From contig JAYPTI010000049.1 of NCBI GenBank assembly GCA_038133505.1, positions 1 to 19,146 of the forward strand: a stretch of 19,146 nucleotides of DNA, written 5' to 3'. Under the pieces are notes generated by a model. It had not been told where the DNA came from. It worked only from the letters and a program-made list of their open reading frames with translations, and made no database searches. Below are positions 9,072 through 16,253 of the stretch, piece by piece. The stretch comes from JAYQUR01 sp038133505. Lineage in GTDB: Bacteria > Pseudomonadota > Alphaproteobacteria > MPNO01 > UBA830. The position numbers were made by a program, and so were the translations under genes. Position 1 is the first letter of the stretch. Each line of letters begins with the position of its first letter.

Positions 9072-9635
9072 TCAGTTGTTGGAGGTCGACTCCCCGCCGT
9101 CCTGGTGGTAGTCGATTGCCGGTATCAACGCGAGCGTGACGGCCTTGACGAGTTCGCCGAATCGCGGATCGTCCGGCCCGGTGAGACCGTCCACGTACCC
9201 TTCCGCGGAACTGAGCAGGTAGTCTCCCTGGCAGAACGCGGCATCCATCCGCGCGGTGGCCAGGCCGGGATCGCTTCCGATATCGGGGCCGTACTTGCAG
9301 ATCGCTTCGTGGCCGAAGGGAACTCGGCCGTTGAACACCACCACGACGCGGAAAGCGTTGCCGGGTTTCGTCCAGCGGGTCGGCTCGAAGGTAACGACCG
9401 GGCCCCGGTTCGCGCCCTTCATATAGCCGGTCGTGACGGCGTCGATCGGCCCGTCTTCTTTACCGAAGGGCGATCCGAGAACGATGGTCTTGATCGAGCC
9501 GGACTGGGTCGCGAACTCGAAGGCGCCGTTGTAGTAGTTCTGGGTCCCGACGATCTCGATGACGCGTACGCCCGAACAGGCTGACAGAAACAGAGCAATC
9601 GCGGCCATGGCGGCCGAAAGAGATAATTTCCCCAT
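9072..9635 (-). CDS. Predicted lipoprotein of unknown function
   Basis: 187-residue protein with a lipoprotein signal peptide: MGKLSLSAAMAAIALFLSAC, lipobox LSAC with Cys20 as the acylated residue. The mature part shows no family that I recognise. It has segments such as VTFEPTRWTKPGNAFRVVVVF and HEAICKYGPDIG, two further cysteines (in AICKYG and AFCQGD) that could form a disulfide in the periplasm, and an acidic/polar C-terminus. ATG at 9635 is preceded by GAGGAG at 8 bases, a good ribosome site. It is downstream of parE on the same strand but separated by 112 bases with inverted repeats, so it may have its own promoter. Confidence 0.82.
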   Translation of the reverse strand: MGKLSLSAAMAAIALFLSACSGVRVIEIVGTQNYYNGAFEFATQSGSIKTIVLGSPFGKEDGPIDAVTTGYMKGANRGPVVTFEPTRWTKPGNAFRVVVVFNGRVPFGHEAICKYGPDIGSDPGLATARMDAAFCQGDYLLSSAEGYVDGLTGPDDPRFGELVKAVTLALIPAIDYHQDGGESTSNN

Positions 9636-9685
9636 GACAGGCTCCTCGATCCGGCGGCGAAGCTGTTGACCCGGATTGGGTGCGA

Positions 9686-9738
9686 CGCCGACGGTATCGC
9701 CATAAAAACACGTCCGCCGTAAAAATAATCCGTCGGCG
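9686..9738. repeat. 9-bp inverted repeat flanking an A/T-rich centre between parE and the lipoprotein gene
   Basis: CGCCGACGG (9686-9694) and CCGTCGGCG (9730-9738) are exact reverse complements with 35 bases between them. The centre carries AAAAA tracts at 9704-9708 and 9721-9725. Reading on the minus strand, an alternative stem CCGCCG/CGGCGG (9714-9719 with 9734-9739) is followed by GTTTTTAT and could terminate parE transcription. The two stems share sequence and exclude each other. Confidence 0.5.
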
Positions 9739-9747
9739 GGCGGTGCG

Positions 9748-11757
9748 TCAGACGTCTATGTAATCGACCCGGTCGGCGTTCTGCTGGATGAACTTGAGCC
9801 GCAGTTCCGGCTTGCGGCCCATCAGGCGTTCGACGAGATCGGCGGTCGTGCCGGCCTTCGCCTTCTTCGCCCGGCCGCGCGTCTTCGGCTCGAATTCCTC
9901 GTCCGCCGGGAGCACGACCTTCAGCAGCGTCCGCGTCGCCGGGTTCATCGTCGTTTCCTTGAGCTGGGCGGGCGGCATTTCGCCGAGGCCCTTAAAGCGG
10001 CTGATGTCGATCTTGCCGCGCCCCGTGAAAACGTTCCGGATCATCTCGTCCTTGTGGGCGTCGTCCCGGGCGTATGCCGTCTCGCTGCCCTGAGAGATGC
10101 GGTAGAGCGGCGGCATCGCGAGGTAGAGATTGCCGTCGCGGACCATCTCCGGCATCTCCCGGAAGAAGAACGTCATCAGCAGCGAGGCGATATGCGCGCC
10201 GTCGACGTCGGCGTCGGTCATGATGATGACGCGCTCGTAGCGCAGTTTCGACGGATCGTAGCTGTCGCCGAAACCGCACCCGAGGGCCTGGATCAGGTCG
10301 GTGATTTCCTGGTTGGCGCGCATCTTGTCTTCGGTCGCGCTGGCGACGTTGAGGATCTTGCCGCGGAGCGGCAGCACGGCCTGCGTCTTGCGGTCCCGCG
10401 CCTGCTTCGCGGAGCCGCCGGCGGAGTCGCCCTCGACCAGAAAAATCTCGGTTCCCTCGGCCGAACCCGCCGCGCAGTCGGCGAGCTTGCCCGGCAGGCG
10501 GACCCTGCGCGTCGGCGTCTTGCGGGCGAATTCGCGGTCCTTGCGGCGCTGCAGACGCTCCTCGGCGCGCTCCAGCACATGCTCCAACAGGTTGTTCGCC
10601 GCCTGCGGGTTTCCGGTCAGGAAGTGGTCGAAATGATCCTTGATCGACGTCTCGACGAGCTTGGCGACGCCGGGAGACGACAGCTTTTCCTTCGTCTGGC
10701 CCTGGAATTCCGGATTGGCCACGAACACCGACAGGATACCGGCCGAGCCGCCGATCACGTCGTCGCCCGTGATGATGCCGGCGCGCTTGTTGCCGATCAT
10801 TTCGGCATAGGATTTGAGGCCGCGCGCCAGCGCCGTCCGGAGGCCGCTCTCGTGCGTGCCGCCTTCGGGCGTGGGCACGGTGTTGCAGTAGGAGGCGAGG
10901 GAGGTGTCGCCGCGCTCCGGCCAGGCCATCGCCCATTCGGCGCGGCCGCTACCGCCGTTGAGATCCGCTTCGCCGGCGAAATAGAGTCCGGTCACGGTTT
11001 CGCGGCCGTCCAGCGTGGTTTCGAGATAATCGGACAGGCCGCCGGGGAAATGCAGCGTCGCCTTCTCGGGAATTTCCTCGTTGCCCCGAAGCAGCGACGG
11101 GTCGCACGACCAGCGAATCTCGACGCCCTTGAACAGATAGGCCTTGGCCTTGGCCATGTTGTACAGCAGGGCCGGCCGGAAGGTCGCGTTCTCGCCGAAA
11201 ATCTCGGGGTCGGGCTTGAAGGCGATCGTCGTGCCGCGCCGGTTGTTCGCCTTGCCCGCGTCCTTGAGCTTGCCCTTCGGTTTGCCGCGGGCGTAGTTCT
11301 GGGTCCACAGCTTCTTGTCGCGGGCGATCTCGACACGGAGTTCCTCGGACAGGGCGTTGACGACCGACAGGCCGACGCCGTGCAGGCCGCCGGAGGTCTT
11401 GTAGGCGTCGCCGCCGAACTTTCCGCCGGAATGCAGCGTCGTCAGCACGACCTCGAGCGCGGATTTGTCCTTGAACTTGGGATGCGGGTCGACCGGGATG
11501 CCGCGGCCGTTGTCGCGCACGGTAACGAAACCGTCGGCGCCCAGCTCGAATTCGATCCAGTTCGCGTGGCCGGCCACCGCTTCGTCCATCGAATTGTCGA
11601 GGATTTCGGCCGCGAGATGGTGCAGCGCGCGTTCGTCGGTGCCGCCGATATACATGCCCGGCCGTTTGCGGACCGGTTCCAGCCCTTCGAGGACTTCGAT
11701 ATCCTTCGCGGAATACTGCTTCTTGCGCGAGGACGATTTTTCGAACAGATCAGACAT
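9748..11757 (-). CDS. parE: ParE, DNA topoisomerase IV subunit B
   Basis: 669-residue type IIA topoisomerase ATPase subunit that pairs with ParC to decatenate chromosomes. The GHKL ATPase domain has EILDNSMDEA (Glu51 general base, Asn55 magnesium ligand), DNGRGIPVD and the GGLHGVGLSVVNALS lid region. A transducer domain follows, then TOPRIM with EGDSAGGSA (Glu442) and DADVDGAH (Asp515, 517, 519), and the C-terminal KGLGEMPPAQL region. The length, without the long insertion of proteobacterial GyrB (about 800 residues), favours ParE over GyrB. ATG at 11757 gives MSDLFEKSSSRKKQYSAKDIEVLEGLEPVR, a normal start, with a modest AGGG ribosome site. parC is not in the window. Confidence 0.92.
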   Translation of the reverse strand: MSDLFEKSSSRKKQYSAKDIEVLEGLEPVRKRPGMYIGGTDERALHHLAAEILDNSMDEAVAGHANWIEFELGADGFVTVRDNGRGIPVDPHPKFKDKSALEVVLTTLHSGGKFGGDAYKTSGGLHGVGLSVVNALSEELRVEIARDKKLWTQNYARGKPKGKLKDAGKANNRRGTTIAFKPDPEIFGENATFRPALLYNMAKAKAYLFKGVEIRWSCDPSLLRGNEEIPEKATLHFPGGLSDYLETTLDGRETVTGLYFAGEADLNGGSGRAEWAMAWPERGDTSLASYCNTVPTPEGGTHESGLRTALARGLKSYAEMIGNKRAGIITGDDVIGGSAGILSVFVANPEFQGQTKEKLSSPGVAKLVETSIKDHFDHFLTGNPQAANNLLEHVLERAEERLQRRKDREFARKTPTRRVRLPGKLADCAAGSAEGTEIFLVEGDSAGGSAKQARDRKTQAVLPLRGKILNVASATEDKMRANQEITDLIQALGCGFGDSYDPSKLRYERVIIMTDADVDGAHIASLLMTFFFREMPEMVRDGNLYLAMPPLYRISQGSETAYARDDAHKDEMIRNVFTGRGKIDISRFKGLGEMPPAQLKETTMNPATRTLLKVVLPADEEFEPKTRGRAKKAKAGTTADLVERLMGRKPELRLKFIQQNADRVDYIDV

Positions 11758-11800
11758 GAAACCCTATATAAACGCTGGCGGTGACGATCAGAAGGCCCGT

Positions 11801-11821
11801 GCGCGGCCTCCAAAGCCGCGC
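11801..11821. other. 7-bp GC hairpin in the parE/thioesterase divergent region
   Basis: GCGCGGC (11801-11807), loop ctccaaa, GCCGCGC (11815-11821) is a perfect stem. It lies 44-64 bases before the parE start codon (minus strand) and 48 bases before the thioesterase start (plus). No T-run follows on either strand, so it is more likely a leader structure or protein site than a terminator. Confidence 0.4.
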
Positions 11822-11868
11822 TATCCTGTAGTAGTATCAGATTGAAACCACGACATCTTGTATATCCC

Positions 11869-12276
11869 ATGACCCAGCCCGATGTCAGCCCGAATCGACC
11901 GCCGGATTTCGAACCGGCCATCCGAACGATCGCCATGCCGGCCGATGCGAACGGCAACGGCGACATCTTCGGCGGCTGGATCATGTCTTACATGGACCTC
12001 GCCGGCGGCAGCATCGCGCAGCTGAAGGCGCGGGGCCGGGTGGCAACCGTCGGCATCAAGGAGATCGCGTTTCACGTGCCGGTTGCTGTCGGCGACGAGG
12101 TCAGCTGCTACGCGCAGCTCATCGCATCGGGAAGAACCTCGGTCACCACGTAGTTCGACGTCTGGGTGCGCCGGCGCAACGCCGAGACGCACGTCAAGGT
12201 GACCGAAGGCGTCTTCACCTACGTGGCCATCGACGACGACGGCCGCCCGCGACCGCTCCCCGGGGAATCGGACTGA
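11869..12276 (+). pseudogene. YciA-type acyl-CoA thioesterase interrupted by an in-frame TAG
   Basis: Hot-dog fold acyl-CoA thioesterase of the YciA kind: MPADANGNGDIFGGWIMSYM contains the conserved N-G-D-I-F-G-G-W active-site region, followed by VGIKEIAFHVPVAVGDEVSCYA. After 94 codons the frame meets TAG (12151-12153) between SVTT and FDVWVRRR. The frame then continues with 40 codons of clearly homologous sequence (VKVTEGVFTYVAIDDDGRPRPLP) to TGA at 12274-12276. With the stop read as one residue the protein would be 135 residues, close to YciA (about 132). The affected strand is needed for the fold. A single substitution (for example GAG to TAG) explains it, either as a real nonsense mutation or a base-call error. 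The start codon has no clear ribosome site. Confidence 0.85.
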
Positions 12277-12281
12277 GGCCG

Positions 12282-12680
12282 ATGCGGTTGCGCCATGCCA
12301 CCGCCGTTCTCTGCGCCGTCGTACTACTGGCCGGCGGGGCGGCGCATGCCGACAAGCCGGTAGCGATAAATGCGCGGGTAAGCCTGGTCGGCGAGAACCG
12401 TTACCAGTTCGAGGTCAACATCGTTCACGAGGACGACAGATGGGATCACTTCGTGGACAGGTGGGAGGTGATCGGCAACGGCGGCAAGGTCATCGCGACC
12501 GACAATCTCTTCTATCCCCGGATCGGGCAGGATTTCGTCTATCGCGTCCTGCGGGGGGGCAAGGTCGAACCCGGGACCGAATTCGTTACCTACCGCTTGC
12601 ACGATGTTGGTCACGGCTTCGGCCGGGAGAAGCTGATCCGCATGCCGACGGCGGCAAAGCCCGACACCGGCTGGCACTGA
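12282..12680 (+). CDS. Small secreted protein of unknown function
   Basis: 132-residue protein with a Sec-type signal peptide (MRLRHATAVLCAVVLLAGGAAHA, likely cleaved before DKPVAINA), so probably periplasmic. The mature domain of about 109 residues looks like a small all-beta protein: NARVSLVGENRYQFEVNIVH, then DDRWDHFVDRWEVIG, RVLRGGKVEPGTEFVTYRLH and a basic end. No cysteine remains after the signal peptide. I do not recognise the family. The ATG is 5 bases after the thioesterase stop, with TGAGG upstream, so the pair is one transcript and possibly translationally coupled. A strong terminator follows 31 bases after its stop. Confidence 0.8.
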   Translation: MRLRHATAVLCAVVLLAGGAAHADKPVAINARVSLVGENRYQFEVNIVHEDDRWDHFVDRWEVIGNGGKVIATDNLFYPRIGQDFVYRVLRGGKVEPGTEFVTYRLHDVGHGFGREKLIRMPTAAKPDTGWH

Positions 12681-12711
12681 CGCCGTTCGGCGCCAGCGTC
12701 CCCGAAAAAAG

Positions 12712-12735
12712 AAAGGCCGCCCGGAGGCGGCCTTT
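12712..12735. terminator. Bidirectional rho-independent terminator between convergent genes
   Basis: AAAGGCCGCC (12712-12721), loop cgga, GGCGGCCTTT (12726-12735) is a perfect 10-bp stem. On the plus strand it is followed by TTT-cgtcg-TTT. On the minus strand it is followed by CTTTTTTCGGG, giving a strong U-tract for glnA transcripts. Confidence 0.92.
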
Positions 12736-12755
12736 CGTCGTTTCTGCGTCTCCGA

Positions 12756-14168
12756 TCAGACGCTGTAGTACATGTCGAACTCGACCGGGTGCGGCGTGTG
12801 CTCGAACTTGTAGATCTCTTCCCACTTCAGATCGATGTAGCCGTCGATCAGATCGTCGGGGAACACGTCGCCCTTGGTCAGGAACTCGCGATCCGCATCC
12901 AGCGCGCCGACCGCTTCGCGGAGGCTGTGCGCGACGGTCGGAACGTCGGCCAGTTCTTCCGGGGGCAGGTCGTAGAGGTTCTTGTCCATCGGCTCGCCCG
13001 GATGGATCTTGTTCTGGATACCGTCGATGCCGGCCATCAGCATCGCGGCGAACGCGAAGTACGGGTTCGCCGTCGGATCCGGAAAACGCACCTCGACGCG
13101 CTTCGCCTTCGGCGACGTAGCGTAGGGGATACGGCAGGAGGCGGAACGGTTGCGCGCCGAATAGGCGAGCAGCACGGGCGCCTCGAAGCCCGGGATCAGA
13201 CGCTTGTAGCTGTTGGTCGACGCGTTGGTGAACGCGTTCAGCGCCTTGGCGTGCTTGATGATGCCGCCGATGTAGTACAGGCAGGTCTCCGACAGGTCCG
13301 CATAGCCGGAGCCCGCGAAGGTCGGCGTGCCGTCCTTCCAGATCGACTGGTGGACAGGCATGCCCGAGCCGTTGTCGCCGAGGATCGGCTTCGGCATGAA
13401 GGTCGCCGTCTTGCCGTAGGAGTGCGCGACGTTGTGGACGCAGTACTTGTAGATCTGCACCCAGTCGGCGACTTTCATCAGCTTGTTGTGACCGAAGCCG
13501 AGTTCCATCTGGCTCGGTGCGACCTCGTGGTGGTGCTTTTCGATCGTCAGGCCCATCTCGCCCATGACCGTCAGCATCTCGGCGCGCAGGTCGCTCATCG
13601 AGTCGACCGGCGGGACGGGGAAGTAGCCGCCCTTGGTGCCCGGCCGGTGCCCGATGTTGCCGCCTTCGAGAACGGCGCCGGAGTTATACGGGCCTTCCTC
13701 TTCGTTCAGGGAGTAGAAGGAGTGGTTCATCGAGACGTCGTAACGGACGTCGTCGAACACGAAGAACTCCAGCTCGGGACCGAAATAGGCGGTGTCGCCC
13801 AGGCCGGTTTCCTGAAGGTAGGCCTCGGCGCGCTTCGCGGTGGAGCGCGGGTCGCGGCTGTAGAACTGACCGGTGCTCGGCTCGATGACGTCGCAGAACA
13901 GGATGAGCTGTTCCTGCGCGGCGAACGGGTCCATGACGGCGCTCGAGCAATCAGGCATCAGCGTCATGTCGGATTCGTTGATGTCTTTCCAGCCGGCGAT
14001 CGACGAGCCGTCGAACATAATGCCCTCGGAGAGGAGATCCTCGTCCACGCTGCTGACCGTCTGCGCGGTGTGCTGCCACTTGCCGCGGGGGTCGGTGAAC
14101 CGGAAGTCCACGTATTTGACGTTGTTTTCCTCAATCATTTTGAGGACGTTCTTAATGTCGTCCGCCAT
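12756..14168 (-). CDS. glnA: Glutamine synthetase type I (GlnA), with a metal-ligand His replaced by Pro
   Basis: 470-residue GSI-beta enzyme that makes glutamine from glutamate, ammonia and ATP as a dodecamer. Motifs seen: MFDGSSIAGW (N-terminal), YFGPELEFFVFDD (metal glutamates), KPILGDNGSGM, NRSASCRIPY, VEVRFPDPTANPY, and the adenylylation site Tyr399 in MDKNLYDLPPEE (E. coli Tyr397), which implies control by GlnE. One conserved position is broken: NGSGM-P-VHQSIWK has Pro271 where the family has His (E. coli/Salmonella His269, a ligand of the n2 metal). A single base change (CAT to CCT) suffices. ATG at 14168 follows AAAGGAAA. glnB is 106 bases upstream on the same strand, the standard alphaproteobacterial glnBA order. 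Confidence 0.95.
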   Translation of the reverse strand: MADDIKNVLKMIEENNVKYVDFRFTDPRGKWQHTAQTVSSVDEDLLSEGIMFDGSSIAGWKDINESDMTLMPDCSSAVMDPFAAQEQLILFCDVIEPSTGQFYSRDPRSTAKRAEAYLQETGLGDTAYFGPELEFFVFDDVRYDVSMNHSFYSLNEEEGPYNSGAVLEGGNIGHRPGTKGGYFPVPPVDSMSDLRAEMLTVMGEMGLTIEKHHHEVAPSQMELGFGHNKLMKVADWVQIYKYCVHNVAHSYGKTATFMPKPILGDNGSGMPVHQSIWKDGTPTFAGSGYADLSETCLYYIGGIIKHAKALNAFTNASTNSYKRLIPGFEAPVLLAYSARNRSASCRIPYATSPKAKRVEVRFPDPTANPYFAFAAMLMAGIDGIQNKIHPGEPMDKNLYDLPPEELADVPTVAHSLREAVGALDADREFLTKGDVFPDDLIDGYIDLKWEEIYKFEHTPHPVEFDMYYSV

Positions 14169-14274
14169 CGCTGTTTCCTTTCGATTTAAGCGTTCTTTTG
14201 TTCAGCCCCTTGCAGAGCGATACCGCCCGGAAAACTCCGGCCGGCCTATTTGTCCAAGGAGAGCAAATAACGGG

Positions 14275-14613
14275 TCAGATTGCCTCGGCGCCTTTTTCGC
14301 CGGTGCGGATCCGGAGCGCTTCCTCGATATTCGAAACGAATATCTTGCCGTCGCCGATCCGTCCGGTGTGAGCTGCCTGCTGAATTGCCTCGACGGCCCG
14401 CTCCATAAGCGAGTCCTCGATGACAACCTCGATCTTCACCTTGGGGAGAAAATCGACAACGTACTCGGCGCCGCGATAGAGCTCGGTATGGCCTTTCTGC
14501 CGGCCGAACCCTTTCGCCTCCGTGACCGTGAGCCCCTTGACCCCTACTTCGTGCAGGGCCTCCTTGACCTCATCCAGCTTGAACGGCTTGATGATCGCCT
14601 CGATCTTTTTCAT
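14275..14613 (-). CDS. glnB: Nitrogen regulatory protein P-II (GlnB)
   Basis: 112-residue P-II signal protein, the canonical length. It begins MKKIEAIIKPFKLDEVKEAL, the GlnB form. The T-loop has Tyr51, the uridylylation site, in YRGAEYVVDF. The B-loop has TGRIGDGKIFV, which binds ATP, ADP and 2-oxoglutarate. In its family it senses carbon/nitrogen balance and controls GlnE (adenylylation of GlnA) and NtrB. ATG at 14613 is fixed by homology; an open frame extends to 14784 but crosses the promoter. A purine-rich GGAAGGAACGG lies upstream. It is first in the operon with glnA and is preceded by a sigma-54-type promoter. Confidence 0.97.
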   Translation of the reverse strand: MKKIEAIIKPFKLDEVKEALHEVGVKGLTVTEAKGFGRQKGHTELYRGAEYVVDFLPKVKIEVVIEDSLMERAVEAIQQAAHTGRIGDGKIFVSNIEEALRIRTGEKGAEAI

Positions 14614-14678
14614 GTCTTTTTCCGTTCCTTCCTTGTGTCTCGGGCGCGCAGATCTGTCCCTGGACGCCTCCCTATCTT

Positions 14679-14694
14679 GCAGGATTCGTGCCAA
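14679..14694 (-). promoter_or_regulatory. Sigma-54 (-24/-12) promoter of glnB-glnA
   Basis: The minus strand reads TTGGCACGAATCCTGCA, matching the RpoN consensus TGGCAC-N5-TTGCA with one mismatch (CTGC for TTGC). GG and GC are in the required 12-base register. Predicted transcription start is near 14667, giving a leader of about 53 bases before glnB. Confidence 0.8.
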
Positions 14695-14733
14695 TTGCGG
14701 ACGCGTTTGTAAAGCTCTGGATTTGGTCGCCTC

Positions 14734-14783
14734 CGGCGAAAAAATCGGCATATGCGGGAGCAGAACTGCCGAATAATTACGCA
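14734..14783 (-). promoter_or_regulatory. Candidate NtrC enhancer sites upstream of glnB
   Basis: TGCCGAATAATTACGCA (14767-14783) fits the NtrC half-site spacing TGC-N11-GCA and is centred about 108 bases upstream of the predicted start. A weaker, one-half match, CGGCGAAAAAATCGGCA (14734-14750), is centred 33 bases nearer, about three helical turns. This resembles the paired sites of enteric glnAp2. Inference from spacing and half-sites. Confidence 0.55.
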
Positions 14784-14889
14784 TAGTGCCGATATTTTAA
14801 TCATCAAGGGCGCTTTTCGCGCTCGCCGTTCCCCGACGGCCGGGATAAACTTTGGACAGCTATTCCGATCACAGCCGGAGGGGAATGCC

Positions 14890-15321
14890 ATGATGGTGGC
14901 GACAATTCTTCAGGGCAAGGGGAACAGCGTCTACACCATTGCGCCCGACAGGACGGTGGCCGAGGCGGTTGCGGAGCTCGCGGACCGCAGGATCGGTGCG
15001 CTCGTGGTGTCGGCGAACGGCGTCGACGTCGCCGGAATCGTCTCCGAACGCGATATCGTCCGCGGTCTCGCGGAATCGGGCCCGGCGCTCCTGGAGCAGC
15101 CCGTCGAAAGCCTGATGACGCGGGACGTGCTGACCTGTTCGCCCGAAGACACGGGGCGGGGCATCCTCGGCTACATGACGGAGCGGCGAATCCGCCACGT
15201 TCCCGTGGTCGAGAACAACCGCCTGTCCGGAATGGTCAGCATCGGCGACGTGGTGAAGAGCCGCCTCGACGAAATCATGCATGAGGCCGAGGCGCTGCGA
15301 GAGTATATTTCGCACACCTGA
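14890..15321 (+). CDS. Two-CBS-domain protein
   Basis: 143-residue protein made of a CBS pair. The first CBS covers about residues 8-62 (VYTIAPDRTVAEAVAELAD ... VAGIVSERDIVRGL) and the second about 74-130 (LMTRDVLTCSPEDTGRGIL ... RIRHVPVVENNRLSGMVSIGDVVKSRL). CBS pairs bind adenosyl nucleotides such as AMP, ATP or NAD and act as energy sensors; no effector domain is attached. Start at 14890 is set by a strong GGAGGGG 6 bases upstream; the next codon is also ATG. An upstream in-frame extension runs into the glnB control region and is not used. It is divergent from glnB, so both share a 276-base intergenic region. Confidence 0.9.
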   Translation: MMVATILQGKGNSVYTIAPDRTVAEAVAELADRRIGALVVSANGVDVAGIVSERDIVRGLAESGPALLEQPVESLMTRDVLTCSPEDTGRGILGYMTERRIRHVPVVENNRLSGMVSIGDVVKSRLDEIMHEAEALREYISHT

Positions 15322-15322
15322 C

Positions 15323-15350
15323 CGGGCCGGAAGACGATCCGGCGGCCCGT
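15323..15350. other. Imperfect GC-rich hairpin between the CBS and hydrolase genes
   Basis: CGGGCC and GGCCCG flank an inner GG...CC pairing just after the CBS gene stop. No T-run follows, so I do not call it a terminator; it could stabilise or punctuate the transcript. Confidence 0.25.
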
Positions 15351-15361
15351 CGGATCAGCCC

Positions 15362-15374
15362 GGAGGCGTCTTTG
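15362..15374 (+). promoter_or_regulatory. Shine-Dalgarno GGAGG that supports a TTG start
   Basis: GGAGG at 15362-15366 is 5 bases before TTG (15372-15374). The next in-frame ATG (15399) has no comparable site, which favours TTG as the start of the following gene. Confidence 0.6.
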
Positions 15375-16238
15375 ATCTGGAACCGGATAACGAGGTGGAT
15401 GAGGCCGGCAGGCCTGATCTTCGCGCTGTGCCTGACGACGGCCGGCGCCGCCGCCGCAGGCGAGACGGGAAGGGTCGTCGTCCGCGACCTGGACATTCCC
15501 GCATATTTCTACCGCCCCGGCGGCTGCAAGCCGTCCGCATTTCTGTTCGTGTTTCACGGAACCGACCGCAACGCTTCGGCCTATCGGGACAGGGCCGTCG
15601 CCGTCGCGGAGGCGAACTGTTTCGTCGTCTATGCGCCCGAGTTCGGCAAAGGACGCTTTTCGAACAACCGGTATCATCGCGGCGGCGTGGCGGAAAAGGG
15701 ACGGCTGCTGCCGGTCGCCGGGCGAACCGTCGGGTTCGTCCCGCGTCTCGTACAATGGGCGCGAGGCCGCGAGGGCCTGCCTGCCGCCCGATACTATCTC
15801 TTCGGCCATTCCGCCGGTGCGCAGTTTCTGTCGAGGGTCGCCGCCTATGCGCCGCCGGACGATGCCGCCGGGATCATCGTGGCGAACTCATCGAGCTACG
15901 TGGTCCCCTCCGCCGACGTCGACATCCCCTACGGGTTTCGCGGCCTGCCTGCCGAGATGTCCGCAAACGCCCCGCTCCGGAAATATCTCGAGGTTCCGAT
16001 GATCCTGTATCTCGGCGGCGAGGACATGGGCGCGCGAAACCTCCACAATCATCCCGACGCAAAGCGTCTGGGCGCCACCCGGTTTGCCCGCGGCAAGCGT
16101 CTTTACGCGCTTGGAAAGGCGCTCGCGGAGGCCAATGGATGGGCCTTCAACGGGCGTCTCGCGATCGCGCGCGGCGTCGGCCATTCGAGCACCGGGATGC
16201 TCGATCCCGCGAACATGGCCGACGTCCTCCGGCGATAA
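15372..16238 (+). CDS. Secreted alpha/beta hydrolase, esterase/PHB-depolymerase-like
   Basis: 288-residue protein with a signal peptide (positive start MIWNRITRWMRPAG, hydrophobic LIFALCLTTAG, AxA-type cleavage near AAAAG-ETG). The alpha/beta hydrolase domain has an oxyanion-type FLFVFHGTDRNASAY, the nucleophile elbow FGHSAG with Ser147, a candidate acid Asp in the YLGGEDMGARN region, and the late His in RGVGHSSTGM. The layout resembles single-domain feruloyl-esterase/PHB-depolymerase-like (LpqC-type) periplasmic or exported enzymes; the substrate cannot be read from sequence. Start is TTG with a good Shine-Dalgarno site; Met10 is an alternative. Fifty bases separate it from the CBS gene, and it converges on the secretion gene with a 15-base gap. 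Confidence 0.82.
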   Translation: MIWNRITRWMRPAGLIFALCLTTAGAAAAGETGRVVVRDLDIPAYFYRPGGCKPSAFLFVFHGTDRNASAYRDRAVAVAEANCFVVYAPEFGKGRFSNNRYHRGGVAEKGRLLPVAGRTVGFVPRLVQWARGREGLPAARYYLFGHSAGAQFLSRVAAYAPPDDAAGIIVANSSSYVVPSADVDIPYGFRGLPAEMSANAPLRKYLEVPMILYLGGEDMGARNLHNHPDAKRLGATRFARGKRLYALGKALAEANGWAFNGRLAIARGVGHSSTGMLDPANMADVLRR

Positions 16239-16253
16239 GCGGTCCTGCGGCCG

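Noticed and set aside
10054..11784. Long plus-strand open frame opposite parE
   Set aside because: Arg/Ala/Gly-rich shadow of a GC-rich gene; the minus strand carries all topoisomerase motifs.
12151..12153. TAG recoding such as pyrrolysine or an alternative genetic code
   Set aside because: TAG ends several intact genes in this window at the expected length, and no supporting tRNA or RNA element is visible.
12789..14189. Long plus-strand open frame opposite glnA
   Set aside because: Antisense shadow; no domain features, while glnA on the minus strand is unmistakable.
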